Assembly (NCBI GenBank): GCA_963703745.1
Contig: CAVPFL010000002.1
Location: 496,001 to 560,000, forward strand
DNA from: AP-15 sp963703745
GTDB taxonomy: Bacteria > Pseudomonadota > Alphaproteobacteria > ATCC43930 > CGMCC-115725
Reading direction: 5' to 3'
Length of the DNA: 64,000 bases
Below the pieces are notes generated by a model that had not been told where the DNA came from, made no database searches, and saw nothing but the letters and a program-made list of their open reading frames with translations. Shown in pieces: positions 33,437 through 41,203 of the stretch (positions within the stretch are counted from its first letter, which is position 1; each line of letters opens with the position of its first letter). A program made the position numbers and the translations under genes.

Positions 33437-35743
33437 ATGCTCGATCAAGCTGGCGAGATTACTTTCGGATATCCCGATGATTACTTTTGGGAATTGACCG
33501 AAGTTGATCGAGGCAATCCCGGACTGGTCGCCAAGCGCTGCAAGCGCTGCGCGCGCGCGGAACAGGCGATCGAGCTATGGTTCGAAGGCGAGCGCAAGCG
33601 GGATGCGCGTTGCCCATTGTGCGGCGCCATCGTCCACAACCAAAACCGACATAAGGGACCGGACTTGCGCTCGCGCAAAGGCGATCGTCACAAGTCGGGT
33701 AGGAAAGATCCCCGCTACAATACGGCCGATCGCGCGACGGCTCCGTTCATCGCCATCGACGGCGAGGGCGCGGGAACCAACGAGCATGGCCAGCAGAATT
33801 ACTTATACATGGCCACTTGCGACGTGAGCGGCGAAGTAATATCAGAGCTCTTCGAAGACAATCGAGCGCTCTCGACAAAAGAATGTTTGGAATATATTCT
33901 GAAACTTCCAAAGCATAAGCTGATTGTCGGGTTTCATTTCGACTATGACGTAACGATGATTTTACGAGATCTACCAATCAAACAACAAAGAAGACTATTC
34001 CTGCCTTTGCCACGGAGAAACAATCCTAATAATGAAGAATGTGCGTTCTATACCTACTGGCAGGATTACGCCATCCAATACATTCCCTACAAGCATTTGA
34101 TGGTCTCGCGCCGAATAGATCGCAACGTCAATCAAAACATTCCGGAGACTACCCGCACAATCAACTTTGTTCAAGGGTACTTCTCCGGCGGATTAGTTGA
34201 CGTTGCTCAGTCTTGGTGTGGTCTCGATGCGTGCTCGATTGCCGAACTTGAAAAGATGAAAGCGGCGCGACCGTCTTTCGAAAGCATAACACCGGAAATC
34301 AAAAGCTATTGTCAAAAAGAATGCCAGTATCTCGCCGTGGCAATGCATAAGTTCCGCGAGATCGTACTCGCGGGCAACGCTGCGCTACAAGAGCGCTTGC
34401 CGAACGTCAGCCTGATACCGCGCGATTGGCAGGGACCGGGACCAATGACGCAGCGCTTGCTCGCGAGCCTCGGCATACCAAAGCGAGACGACCTCCCCGA
34501 GCATGATCCCGAATTCATGGAAGCGGCGCGAGCAAGCTTCTCCGCCGGCCGGACTGAGATCGCCCTAACCGGCCGGATCGATGGTCCGGTCTATGCCTAT
34601 GACTTGAACTCGGCTTACCCTGCAGCGATCCTGCAGCTACCATGTCAGCGGCATACCCGCTGGTGCAAGGTGACAGAGCCGGCTCCCGGATCGCTCTATT
34701 TCGCCCGGCTCAGCTGGAAGCAACCGGCTCGATCCCGCTGGGGTGCGTTTCAGGTACGCTCGAAATTCCAAACCCTGTTCGCGCCGCTCTCCGGAGCGGG
34801 CTGGTATTGGTCGCCTGAGATCGAGGCTGCAGGCAAGCTGCGCGCCAAGGTACAGTTGCATGAGATATGGCAAGCCGAGAGATGCTGCGATTGCCATCCT
34901 TTCGCGGCGATCAAATCGATTTATGACTACCGCAAGTCGCTCGATAATGACCAGCTAGAATATCCGATCAAACTTGTGTTGAACACCCTTTACGGCAAGT
35001 TCTCGCAAAGAATAGGTGCGGCGCCTTACTATGATCCGATTGCCGCGGGATTAATTACCTCGATCGTTCGCTCACGGCTGATCGAGGCGATCAGTCTCGA
35101 TCCCGAGGCAGTCATAATGGTTGCGACCGATGCAGTCTATTCGACGCGTCCGCTTGCGCTCGAAATCGACAAGCAGTTAGGACATTGGAAATTAACGAAG
35201 CATCTGGCCGGAGCGTTCGTTGTTCAACCGGGCGTATGGTGGCCACTGTCCGAAGCATCGGGAATGTTTGACCACAAAACCCGCGGCATTCCTCAGCGAG
35301 CTATTGTGCCAATGGTAGATCAATTCTATGACGCATGGGACCAATACATACGTTTTACTAGTTCTAAATACTCTCCGAACATCGAAGATTTAGGACAACC
35401 TACTGTTGAGATACCCTATCAAGTCTTTATTCCTTTGAAGCTGTCGCTGCATCCCGAAATGCTGATGCTGTATAAGATCGATCCTGCGTCGGCGCGTTCC
35501 GGTCAATGGATCGAGCGCAAGCATCCAGTCCGCTTCAACTGGCGCACAAAACGGCGCCTTGGCGGCTGCACTCTGCAAGACGGACACGTCAAGCATTGGC
35601 CTTATCCCGATATGGACGGGGAGAGCGGCACGGCTTTTGATGGGGCGGAGCTAGATCGATTGATGGCATGGCAGAACGAAACCGAGTATGCTTATCCCGA
35701 CAGCGGCTATTCGCCGCTCGATTTCATCCCGAAACCCGAGTGA
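33437..35743 (+). CDS. polB: Family-B DNA polymerase, probably protein-primed type (casposon PolB)
   Basis: A 768-residue polymerase. N-terminal cysteine pairs (CKRC 35-38; CPLC 59-62) suggest a zinc finger. The exonuclease domain shows Exo I IDGEG (Asp108/Glu110) and Exo II GFHFDYD (about 165-171); Exo III is YCQKE with Glu295 in place of the usual Asp. Polymerase motifs are A YDLNSAYP (Asp389), B KLVLNTLYGK (Lys512, Asn516, Gly520) and C VATDAVYS, keeping one Asp (565) where YxDTDS has two. This pattern suits the DNA_pol_B_2 (organellar/viral, protein-primed) group. It would replicate the excised element. It has lower GC than its neighbours and lies between the Arg-rich protein and HNH genes. 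Confidence 0.92.
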   Translation: MLDQAGEITFGYPDDYFWELTEVDRGNPGLVAKRCKRCARAEQAIELWFEGERKRDARCPLCGAIVHNQNRHKGPDLRSRKGDRHKSGRKDPRYNTADRATAPFIAIDGEGAGTNEHGQQNYLYMATCDVSGEVISELFEDNRALSTKECLEYILKLPKHKLIVGFHFDYDVTMILRDLPIKQQRRLFLPLPRRNNPNNEECAFYTYWQDYAIQYIPYKHLMVSRRIDRNVNQNIPETTRTINFVQGYFSGGLVDVAQSWCGLDACSIAELEKMKAARPSFESITPEIKSYCQKECQYLAVAMHKFREIVLAGNAALQERLPNVSLIPRDWQGPGPMTQRLLASLGIPKRDDLPEHDPEFMEAARASFSAGRTEIALTGRIDGPVYAYDLNSAYPAAILQLPCQRHTRWCKVTEPAPGSLYFARLSWKQPARSRWGAFQVRSKFQTLFAPLSGAGWYWSPEIEAAGKLRAKVQLHEIWQAERCCDCHPFAAIKSIYDYRKSLDNDQLEYPIKLVLNTLYGKFSQRIGAAPYYDPIAAGLITSIVRSRLIEAISLDPEAVIMVATDAVYSTRPLALEIDKQLGHWKLTKHLAGAFVVQPGVWWPLSEASGMFDHKTRGIPQRAIVPMVDQFYDAWDQYIRFTSSKYSPNIEDLGQPTVEIPYQVFIPLKLSLHPEMLMLYKIDPASARSGQWIERKHPVRFNWRTKRRLGGCTLQDGHVKHWPYPDMDGESGTAFDGAELDRLMAWQNETEYAYPDSGYSPLDFIPKPE

Positions 35744-35756
35744 CGCAATCGCGCTG

Positions 35757-36353
35757 ATGTCCGGCTCCCCTGTCGACCGATTCCGCCGCGCCGCTGCAAC
35801 ACGGCTCGATCACTATGCAATCCTCCACCCGCAGTGTGTCTATTGCGGCGACGCTGTAATGTCGCGCATGCGCGGCAGTGGCGAGACACGGCATTATGAT
35901 CATTTTATACCGATCGAGATTATCATTCGCGCTCGCGAAGCATATCCACTGCAGCGATTTCCGAACTGTCTATTGCCGTGCTGTCGCCGCTGCAACGGCT
36001 TTGCCGGATCGTTCTACTTCTCGATATTATCTAAGAAATTCAACTACTTACAGTGGAAAATCGGCGATTACGAGCCCCGCTTGCGAGCGCGCGTCGCGGC
36101 AATCGTTCTGCAGAAATTCAGCGGGCTTGAAGTACCGCAAGCGCTCGCCGATATCGTGCACCCAATGGAAGAATTCCGCGACGGCGATTATCCTATATTG
36201 GAGCCAGTGCGTCTCGATAATGGAAACTGGTCTATTGCGCAAGAACTCGCGGAAAGGGCGCTTGCACTGCAATGGAATTCTCAGACACCAATTTCGGAGC
36301 CGTCAAAAACGGCGTGCTCGTTCTCTCCGGATTTAGAATTCGTGTCAGGGTAG
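35757..36353 (+). CDS. HNH endonuclease (casposon accessory)
   Basis: From ATG 35757 the product is 198 residues. It holds CVYC (27-30), the catalytic YDHFIPIE (His49) and FPNCLLPCCRRCNGFAGS (Asn70, CRRC 76-79), the standard HNH layout with a structural zinc. HNH nuclease genes accompany polB and cas1 in many known casposons, where the role is unclear (possibly target nicking or excision). It starts 13 nt after polB and its last 27 codons overlap the start of cas1 in another frame. Confidence 0.88.
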   Translation: MSGSPVDRFRRAAATRLDHYAILHPQCVYCGDAVMSRMRGSGETRHYDHFIPIEIIIRAREAYPLQRFPNCLLPCCRRCNGFAGSFYFSILSKKFNYLQWKIGDYEPRLRARVAAIVLQKFSGLEVPQALADIVHPMEEFRDGDYPILEPVRLDNGNWSIAQELAERALALQWNSQTPISEPSKTACSFSPDLEFVSG

Positions 36354-37696
36354 AAGCGGGCGCGCTCGTTGTGCAAGACGGAATAAAGGGAGCCGAGATC
36401 GAGCGGCGCTTTCCGCGCGCCAGCTGTCCGGTCTCGCGATTGATCGCAGTGCAGCCGGAAGGCATTATCACGTTCGCTGCGCTGCGCTGGCTCCACAATG
36501 TAGGCGCTTCGTTCGTTCAACTCGACTATGACGGAACGCCTATCGCGACCAGCTTGCCGCGGGGCACTGTTCCGGCTGCACTGCGGCGAACGCAAGCGCT
36601 CGCCTCGATTGAGACGCGACTCGGCAAGGCTATTGCTCATAGTCTCATTAGGGCGAAGATCGCGGCGCAAATCGCGACGCTGCGCAGTTGCGACCGCGAC
36701 GCAACTGCAATCAGCGCCTTTGCAAATGAGTTGCAGTCTCGCGCCAGCATGCTCGAATTACTGGGCACCGAGGGCAATGCATCCGCCGTCTATTGGCAAG
36801 CGCTGGCGAACGTGCCGCTGCAGTTCGGAAAGCGCCAATCCCCGGATCAAGTCCGGGGAGTTCCCGAGCATTGGCGAGTGTTCGGCTCCCGCACGTCTAG
36901 CATGACTGGCGCGCCGCGCGGCGCGCCAGTCATGCTAGACGTGACTGGCGCGCCGCGCGGCGCCGTTGTCCCCGCGCAAGCCGTGCTGAATTACCTCTAT
37001 GGCGTGCTCGCCAGCGAGATCACCATAGCGTTGCACGCGGCCGGTCTCGATCCCGCGTTGGGCATACTGCACGCGGATAAAGTCGGCGGGACTTCGCTCG
37101 CTTATGACTTGATGGAACCCGCGCGACCGCTTCTCGACCGCTGGCTGTTGCACTGGCTGCAGACTGCGACGTTTTCGAAGCGCGATTTCCGCGAAGACAT
37201 TTACGGCTTTATCCGGGTGACGCATCCGCTGACTTCGCACCTTGCAATGACTGCGGCATTGTGGCGCGGGATCGCAGAGCAACTGGCGGAGTGGATCTAT
37301 CGGCGGTTGAACGGAGAGAACGCGGCTCTTCGATTGATTGGTGTCGATTGGCTTTCATCCGAGGCAAGGCGCCGCGCAGTTCGCTGGCGTCTCGGGCACA
37401 CGATGCAGCGGCCGGTTCCCGCGACATGCGCGGAATGCGGTAAGGCTCTTCCGAAAGGGAGACGGCGGTTTTGCTCGGGAGATTGTATGAGGGCATGGCA
37501 CGGCGAAGTTCTGACGACTGCCGGCATGCTCGCAATCTCCCGCCTTTCTCCCGCCGCCCGTTCCGACCGTTCCCGCCGCTCCGCCCTCTCGCGATCACCC
37601 GAGGCACGGCGCGAGGCTGCGCGGACTGCGGCAAGGGCTCGCTGGGCGCGACGTGCGGTCGCGGTCGCGGGCGCCGTATCCGATGATGAAACATAG
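36272..37696 (+). CDS. cas1: Cas1 integrase (casposase)
   Basis: A 474-residue Cas1. The N-terminal beta domain (GVLVLSGFRIRVRV; LRWLHNVGASFVQLDYDGTP) leads to the helical domain with the catalytic Glu in LLGTEGNASAVYW (Glu167), His in LGILHADKVGG (His267) and SLAYDLMEPARPLLD (Asp279/Glu282). The Glu-His distance is about 100 residues, against about 65 in typical Cas1; the extra sequence contains two palindromes. A C-terminal extension has a zinc-knuckle-like CAECG...FCSGDCMRAWH (386-410) and an Arg-rich tail, not seen in CRISPR Cas1. There is no cas2 and no CRISPR array. The gene ends 4 bp before the right terminal repeat. Confidence 0.95.
   Translation: MEFSDTNFGAVKNGVLVLSGFRIRVRVEAGALVVQDGIKGAEIERRFPRASCPVSRLIAVQPEGIITFAALRWLHNVGASFVQLDYDGTPIATSLPRGTVPAALRRTQALASIETRLGKAIAHSLIRAKIAAQIATLRSCDRDATAISAFANELQSRASMLELLGTEGNASAVYWQALANVPLQFGKRQSPDQVRGVPEHWRVFGSRTSSMTGAPRGAPVMLDVTGAPRGAVVPAQAVLNYLYGVLASEITIALHAAGLDPALGILHADKVGGTSLAYDLMEPARPLLDRWLLHWLQTATFSKRDFREDIYGFIRVTHPLTSHLAMTAALWRGIAEQLAEWIYRRLNGENAALRLIGVDWLSSEARRRAVRWRLGHTMQRPVPATCAECGKALPKGRRRFCSGDCMRAWHGEVLTTAGMLAISRLSPAARSDRSRRSALSRSPEARREAARTAARARWARRAVAVAGAVSDDET
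36839..36859. repeat. REP-like palindrome inside cas1
   Basis: TCCCCGGA, loop TCAAG, TCCGGGGA: perfect 8-bp arms. This core resembles a repetitive palindrome widespread in alphaproteobacterial genomes. It is translated in frame between the catalytic Glu167 and His267. Confidence 0.75.
36892..36943. repeat. 52-bp perfect palindrome inside cas1
   Basis: Arms of 24 bp (36892-36915 and 36920-36943) are exact reverse complements around GCGC, itself palindromic. The ACTGGCGCGCCGCGCGGCGC part of the palindrome occurs again directly at 36944-36963. The insertion is in frame and encodes a Thr-Gly-Ala-Pro-Arg-Gly repeat. It could form a strong hairpin in DNA or mRNA. Confidence 0.9.
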
Positions 37697-37756
37697 CGGT
37701 CGCGAACGCCGGCGCCGTATCCGATGAAACATAGCGGCTCGAATCGCACGGGCGGG

Positions 37757-38416
37757 CAGCTGCGGCGCCCGCTGGGCAGCCTCGGCGGCGCCCGGCGACC
37801 GCGAGGCAGGGGACGCGCTCGATCGCCACGGGCTGGCAGCTGCGGCGACCGCTGGGCAGCCTCGGCGGCGCCCGGCGACCGCGAGGCAGGGGACGCGCTC
37901 GATCGCCACGGGCTGGCAGCTGCGGCGCCCGCTGGGCAGCCTCGACGGCGCCCGGCGACCGCGAGGCAGGGGACGCGCTCGATCGCCACGGGCTGGCAGC
38001 TGCGGCGACCGCTGGGCAGCCTCGACGGCGCCCGGCGACCGCGAGGCAGGGGACGCGCTCGATCGCCACGGGCTGGCAGCTGCGGCGACCGCTGGGCAGC
38101 CTCGGCGGCGCCCGGCGACCGCGAGGCAGGGGACGCGCTCGATCGCCACGGGCTGGCAGCTGCGGCGCCCGCTGGGCAGCCTCGACGGCGCCCGGCGACC
38201 GCGAGGCAGGGGACGCGCTCGATCGCCACGGGCTGGCAGCTGCGGCGCCCGCTGGGCAGCCTCGACGGCGCCCGGCGACCGCGAGGCAGGGGACGCGCTC
38301 GATCGCCACGGGCTGGCAGCTGCGGCGCCCGCTGGGCAGCCTCGGCGGCGCCCGGCGACCGCGAGGCAGGGGACGCGCTCGATCGCCACGGGCTGGCAGC
38401 TGCGGCGACCGCTGGG
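37757..38416. repeat. 80-bp tandem array A, right copy (about 8 units)
   Basis: GCGAGGCAGGGGACGCGCTC recurs every 80 bp at 37801, 37881, 37961, 38041, 38121, 38201, 38281 and 38361. The order of unit variants differs from the left array, so the two arrays have been partly independent. Confidence 0.92.
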
Positions 38417-38809
38417 CCGGCAGAGCCTGCCCTCGACTGCGATCGAGGGGCACGCCAGCGGCTCCCGAGGGCCGGCAGAGCCTGCCCTCGACTGCGATCG
38501 AGGGGCACGCCAGCGGCTCCCGAGCGGTCGCCGGCGGAGCCTTGCCGTGGCGATCGGCCCGGTCCCCGGCCTCGCGGTCGCCGAGCTCGATCGAGACATC
38601 CCAGCGGTCGCCGGCGGAGCCTTGCCGTGGCGATCGGCCCGGTCCCCGGCCTCGCGGTCGCCGAGCTCGATCGAGACATCCCAGCGGTCGCCGGCGGAGC
38701 CTTGCCGTGGCAGCCGCACTGCAACCCCAGCAATATCAACGGCTTTACTGAGATTTCCACTGCGAGCGGCGCGCCCAGTGTATTGGTTGCTGCAATCTAT
38801 TGCGCCAGT

Positions 38810-39024
38810 GCGAATTTCCACTGCTCCCAGTGCTGCAATCTATTGCGCCAGTGCGAATTTCCACTGCTCCCAGTGCTGCAATCTATTGCGCCAGTGCGAA
38901 TTTCCACTGCTCCCAGTGCTGCAATCTATTGCGCCAGTGCGAATTTCCACTGCTCCCAGTGCTGCAATCTATTGCGCCAGTGCGAATTTCCACTGCTCCC
39001 AGTGCTGCAATCTATTGCGCCAGT
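38810..39024. repeat. 43-bp tandem repeat, five copies
   Basis: Five identical 43-bp units beginning GCGAATTTCCACTGCTCCCA start at 38810, 38853, 38896, 38939 and 38982. The left terminal repeat has a single unit. Identity between units suggests very recent expansion. The units abut each other with no spacers, so this is not a CRISPR array. Confidence 0.93.
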
Positions 39025-39162
39025 AAGAAAGCCTTGTGCGATCTCGCTGCGCTTCGTCGCGCTCGCTCCGCTCGTTCGCTCCGCTCAAGTTCGCGTCCCG
39101 GTTGTGGGGGGCAACGGCTTACTTCTCGCGGGACCCCAGGGTGTGGTGGTGGGGAGGCCCCC

Positions 39163-39176
39163 GTGAGCCACAAGGG
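39163..39176. repeat. Casposon target-site duplication, right copy
   Basis: GTGAGCCACAAGGG, identical to 25613-25626. Confidence 0.92.
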
Positions 39177-39711
39177 CCGGTTCTACACAGTCAACGACGC
39201 CGGCATTGGGGTGAAGCCAGTGCGCCCAGGTGGGCCGACGGTCTATATCGCCGGACAAGCCGACGTCTCGGTGAAGCGCGCGGCGCGGATTGGCGATGCA
39301 TGGCTAATCGTGAACACCAGCGGCCTCGGCAAGGTGATTTCACTGATGCAGACCTATCGTGCGGCACTGAAGCAATATGGCCGCATTCCAATGGAATTCC
39401 CGATCACCGTCGAATGCTATGTCGGCGCACGGCATGCGACAGCGCATCAGGAATGCCGCGGGCCGCTAGAATACAAATACAACGCCTACGCGTCATGGGG
39501 GCTGCAGGACCGCACGACGCACGGTTCGTTCGAGGATTTCGCCCGCGACCGGTTCATCATTGGCGACAAGGGATCGGTAAAGGAGGAGATCGCGCGGTAC
39601 CGCGAGCTTCTAGGTGTCGATCACTTCATCATGCGCTGCCAGTGGCCGGGGCTGCCGCAGGAGCAGGTGCTGAGCTCGATCCGACGCCTCGGCGAGATTT
39701 TCGCGTCTTAG
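39163..39711 (+). pseudogene. LLM flavin-dependent oxidoreductase, 3' half, cut by the casposon
   Basis: Begins in the second copy of the target duplication (VSHKG) and continues RFYTVNDAGIGVKPVRPGGP, VYIAGQADVSVKRAARIGDA to the C-terminus EQVLSSIRRLGEIFAS. Together with 25184-25626 it makes a complete luciferase-like monooxygenase. Whether its cofactor was FMN or F420 is not certain. The frame is open leftward into the terminal repeat (to 38800) but a fused product would lack the N-terminal half of the barrel. Confidence 0.92.
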
Positions 39712-39809
39712 GAGGGCGTGGGCGACGTTTCAACGACTGGGCCGGGATTAATCTTTGTGCGATGTTGGTGACCCAGGCGGCGCGCGCCAGGCATAGGAGG
39801 TGGATAGAA

Positions 39810-40760
39810 ATGGCAAAGAAGCCCTACATCATTGCGCTCGAAGAGCATTATCTGGATCCTGAGGTCAAGCAACTCGGCGGCGGTCCCGGCGCGGGGCGTG
39901 ACATCGTCGAGCGGCTCGACGATCTCGGCGTGCTGCGCATCCGCGAGATGGACGAGGCCGGCATCGATTTGCAGGTCCTGTCGCATTCGATCCCCGGACT
40001 ACAGGCGGTCGACGCCGAAGCCGGGCCGCCCCTGGCGCGCCGCACCAATGACCGGCTCCATGAGGCGGTTCAGCGCCACCCGGATCGTTTTTCCGCCTTC
40101 GCCGTGTTGCCGACGGCCAACCCGCGTGCCGCGGCCGACGAACTGGAGCGCGCCGTCACCAAGCTTGGCTTCAAGGGCGCAATGGTCAACGGCATGACAT
40201 CAGGCGTCTTTCACGACGATAAGCGGTTCTGGCCGATCTGGGAGCGGGCCGCCAAGCTCGACGTGCCGATCTATATCCATCCGGCGTTGCCGCACCCTGC
40301 GGTCATCGAGGCCTATTACAAGGATTACGCGCAGTCGCATCCGGGTATCCTGCGTGCCGCCTGGGGCTTCACGGTCGAAACCGCGACCCAAGGCCTGCGC
40401 TTTGTCTTGAGCGGCGTATTCGATGCCCATCCCGGCCTCAAAATAATCCTGGGGCATATGGGCGAGGGATTGCCGTTTCTACTGTGGCGCATCAGCCACG
40501 GGCTGCGCGCAACGATGAAGGAGAAGACCTTCCGCGACATCTTCTGCGAGCATTTCTGGATCACGACGAGTGGCTTCTTTTCCGATACCGCACTCGTGTG
40601 CAGCATGATGGAGATGGGCATCGACCGCATCCTGTTTTCGGTCGATTACCCGTTCGCCGAAAACCCGCCCGGCGCCGAATGGCTGAAGACGCTTCCGCTC
40701 GGCCCCGAAGACACAGAGAAGCTGCTGAACGGCAACGCCCGCCGCCTGCTCAAGCTATGA
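39810..40760 (+). CDS. Amidohydrolase 2 family protein (decarboxylase-like)
   Basis: A 316-residue TIM-barrel metal-dependent hydrolase related to gamma-resorcylate and 2,3-dihydroxybenzoate decarboxylases. It opens MAKKPYIIALEEHYLDPEV (the ALEEH metal segment), then VPIYIHPALPHP, LRFVLSGVFDAHPGLKIILG with HMGEGLPFLLWR, and ends near RILFSVDYPFAENPPG (metal Asp). AGGAGG lies 9 nt upstream of the ATG at 39810. It follows the broken LLM gene and probably belonged to the same operon as TauD and LLM before the casposon insertion separated them. The substrate is likely an aromatic acid (inference). Confidence 0.87.
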   Translation: MAKKPYIIALEEHYLDPEVKQLGGGPGAGRDIVERLDDLGVLRIREMDEAGIDLQVLSHSIPGLQAVDAEAGPPLARRTNDRLHEAVQRHPDRFSAFAVLPTANPRAAADELERAVTKLGFKGAMVNGMTSGVFHDDKRFWPIWERAAKLDVPIYIHPALPHPAVIEAYYKDYAQSHPGILRAAWGFTVETATQGLRFVLSGVFDAHPGLKIILGHMGEGLPFLLWRISHGLRATMKEKTFRDIFCEHFWITTSGFFSDTALVCSMMEMGIDRILFSVDYPFAENPPGAEWLKTLPLGPEDTEKLLNGNARRLLKL

Positions 40761-41203
40761 CCGATAGACGCTGGCCTTCGCGGGCTCAGACCGGACACGG
40801 GCTCTCGACGTTTACTGGCCGACACGAGTACCAAAGTACAATCTAGCATTGATAATTATGTTACTAAACGGTGCGTCTGATGTTACTAAACCGTGCATCT
40901 GCAGCAAATCAGCAGCAAGAAGACCCGTGAAGGCTGCAGAGGCGATTAAGCACGGACCCGCGATCACTCGGCTGTCAACCAGCCTTCATCCGTGTGCTTT
41001 CGCGCATGGTCACACGACCCGAACATGTCCCACCCTGCGGCGGCTTGACACTTGAGACGCTCATTTAATCACATCGTTCGCGGGGGTTGCCATGAGAAGC
41101 ACCGGCCAGGGCCAGTCTATCCAGACGTTTTAAGGTCAGGCCGGGGCTGAGCAATTCTTCCCGTTTCCGGGGTTCCTTTCCAGAAGGGCCCGTTTCAATC
41201 GCG
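40761..41203. other. Gene-free stretch with a short direct repeat
   Basis: About 440 bp between the amidohydrolase and the convergent MOSC gene. GTTACTAAAC followed by SGTGC occurs twice about 20 bp apart (near 40860 and 40880). No gene, RNA or clear terminator is recognised. Confidence 0.45.

Larger units (their letters stand above)
25627..39162 (+). mobile_element. Casposon (cas1-encoding self-synthesising transposon), ~13.5 kb
   Basis: The element has every diagnostic casposon feature: a cas1 gene with no cas2 or CRISPR array, a family-B DNA polymerase gene, an HNH nuclease gene, long terminal inverted repeats and a 13-14 bp target duplication. The host gene can be rebuilt across it. It carries about 18 genes in blocks: a leftward small-gene operon (28171-26722), a leftward pair (29314-28669), two rightward small genes (29400-30169), leftward regulators (32020-30173) and a rightward replication/integration operon (32060-37696). 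Coding genes appear intact and the duplication is unmutated, suggesting recent insertion. Boundaries are certain to within one base. Confidence 0.95.
37701..39162. repeat. Casposon right terminal inverted repeat (~1.46 kb)
   Basis: Reverse complement of the left terminal repeat, ending GTGGGGAGGCCCCC at 39162. It is 332 bp longer, fully explained by one extra 80-bp A unit (8 versus 7), one extra 80-bp C unit (2 versus 1) and four extra 43-bp units (5 versus 1): 80 + 80 + 172 = 332. The two 55-bp units are the same in number on both sides. Confidence 0.93.

Noticed and set aside
37209..38821. Long leftward ORFs overlapping cas1 and the right TIR
   Set aside because: Arg/Pro/Ser/Ala-rich antisense of the repeat array; not gene-like.
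38810..39024. Possible CRISPR array (five identical 43-bp units near cas1)
   Set aside because: Units abut with no spacers, and one copy exists in the other TIR; this is a tandem repeat, not repeat-spacer DNA.
40860..40905. Direct repeat GTTACTAAAC as an attachment site
   Set aside because: Only two imperfect copies close together and no integrase or element boundary here.
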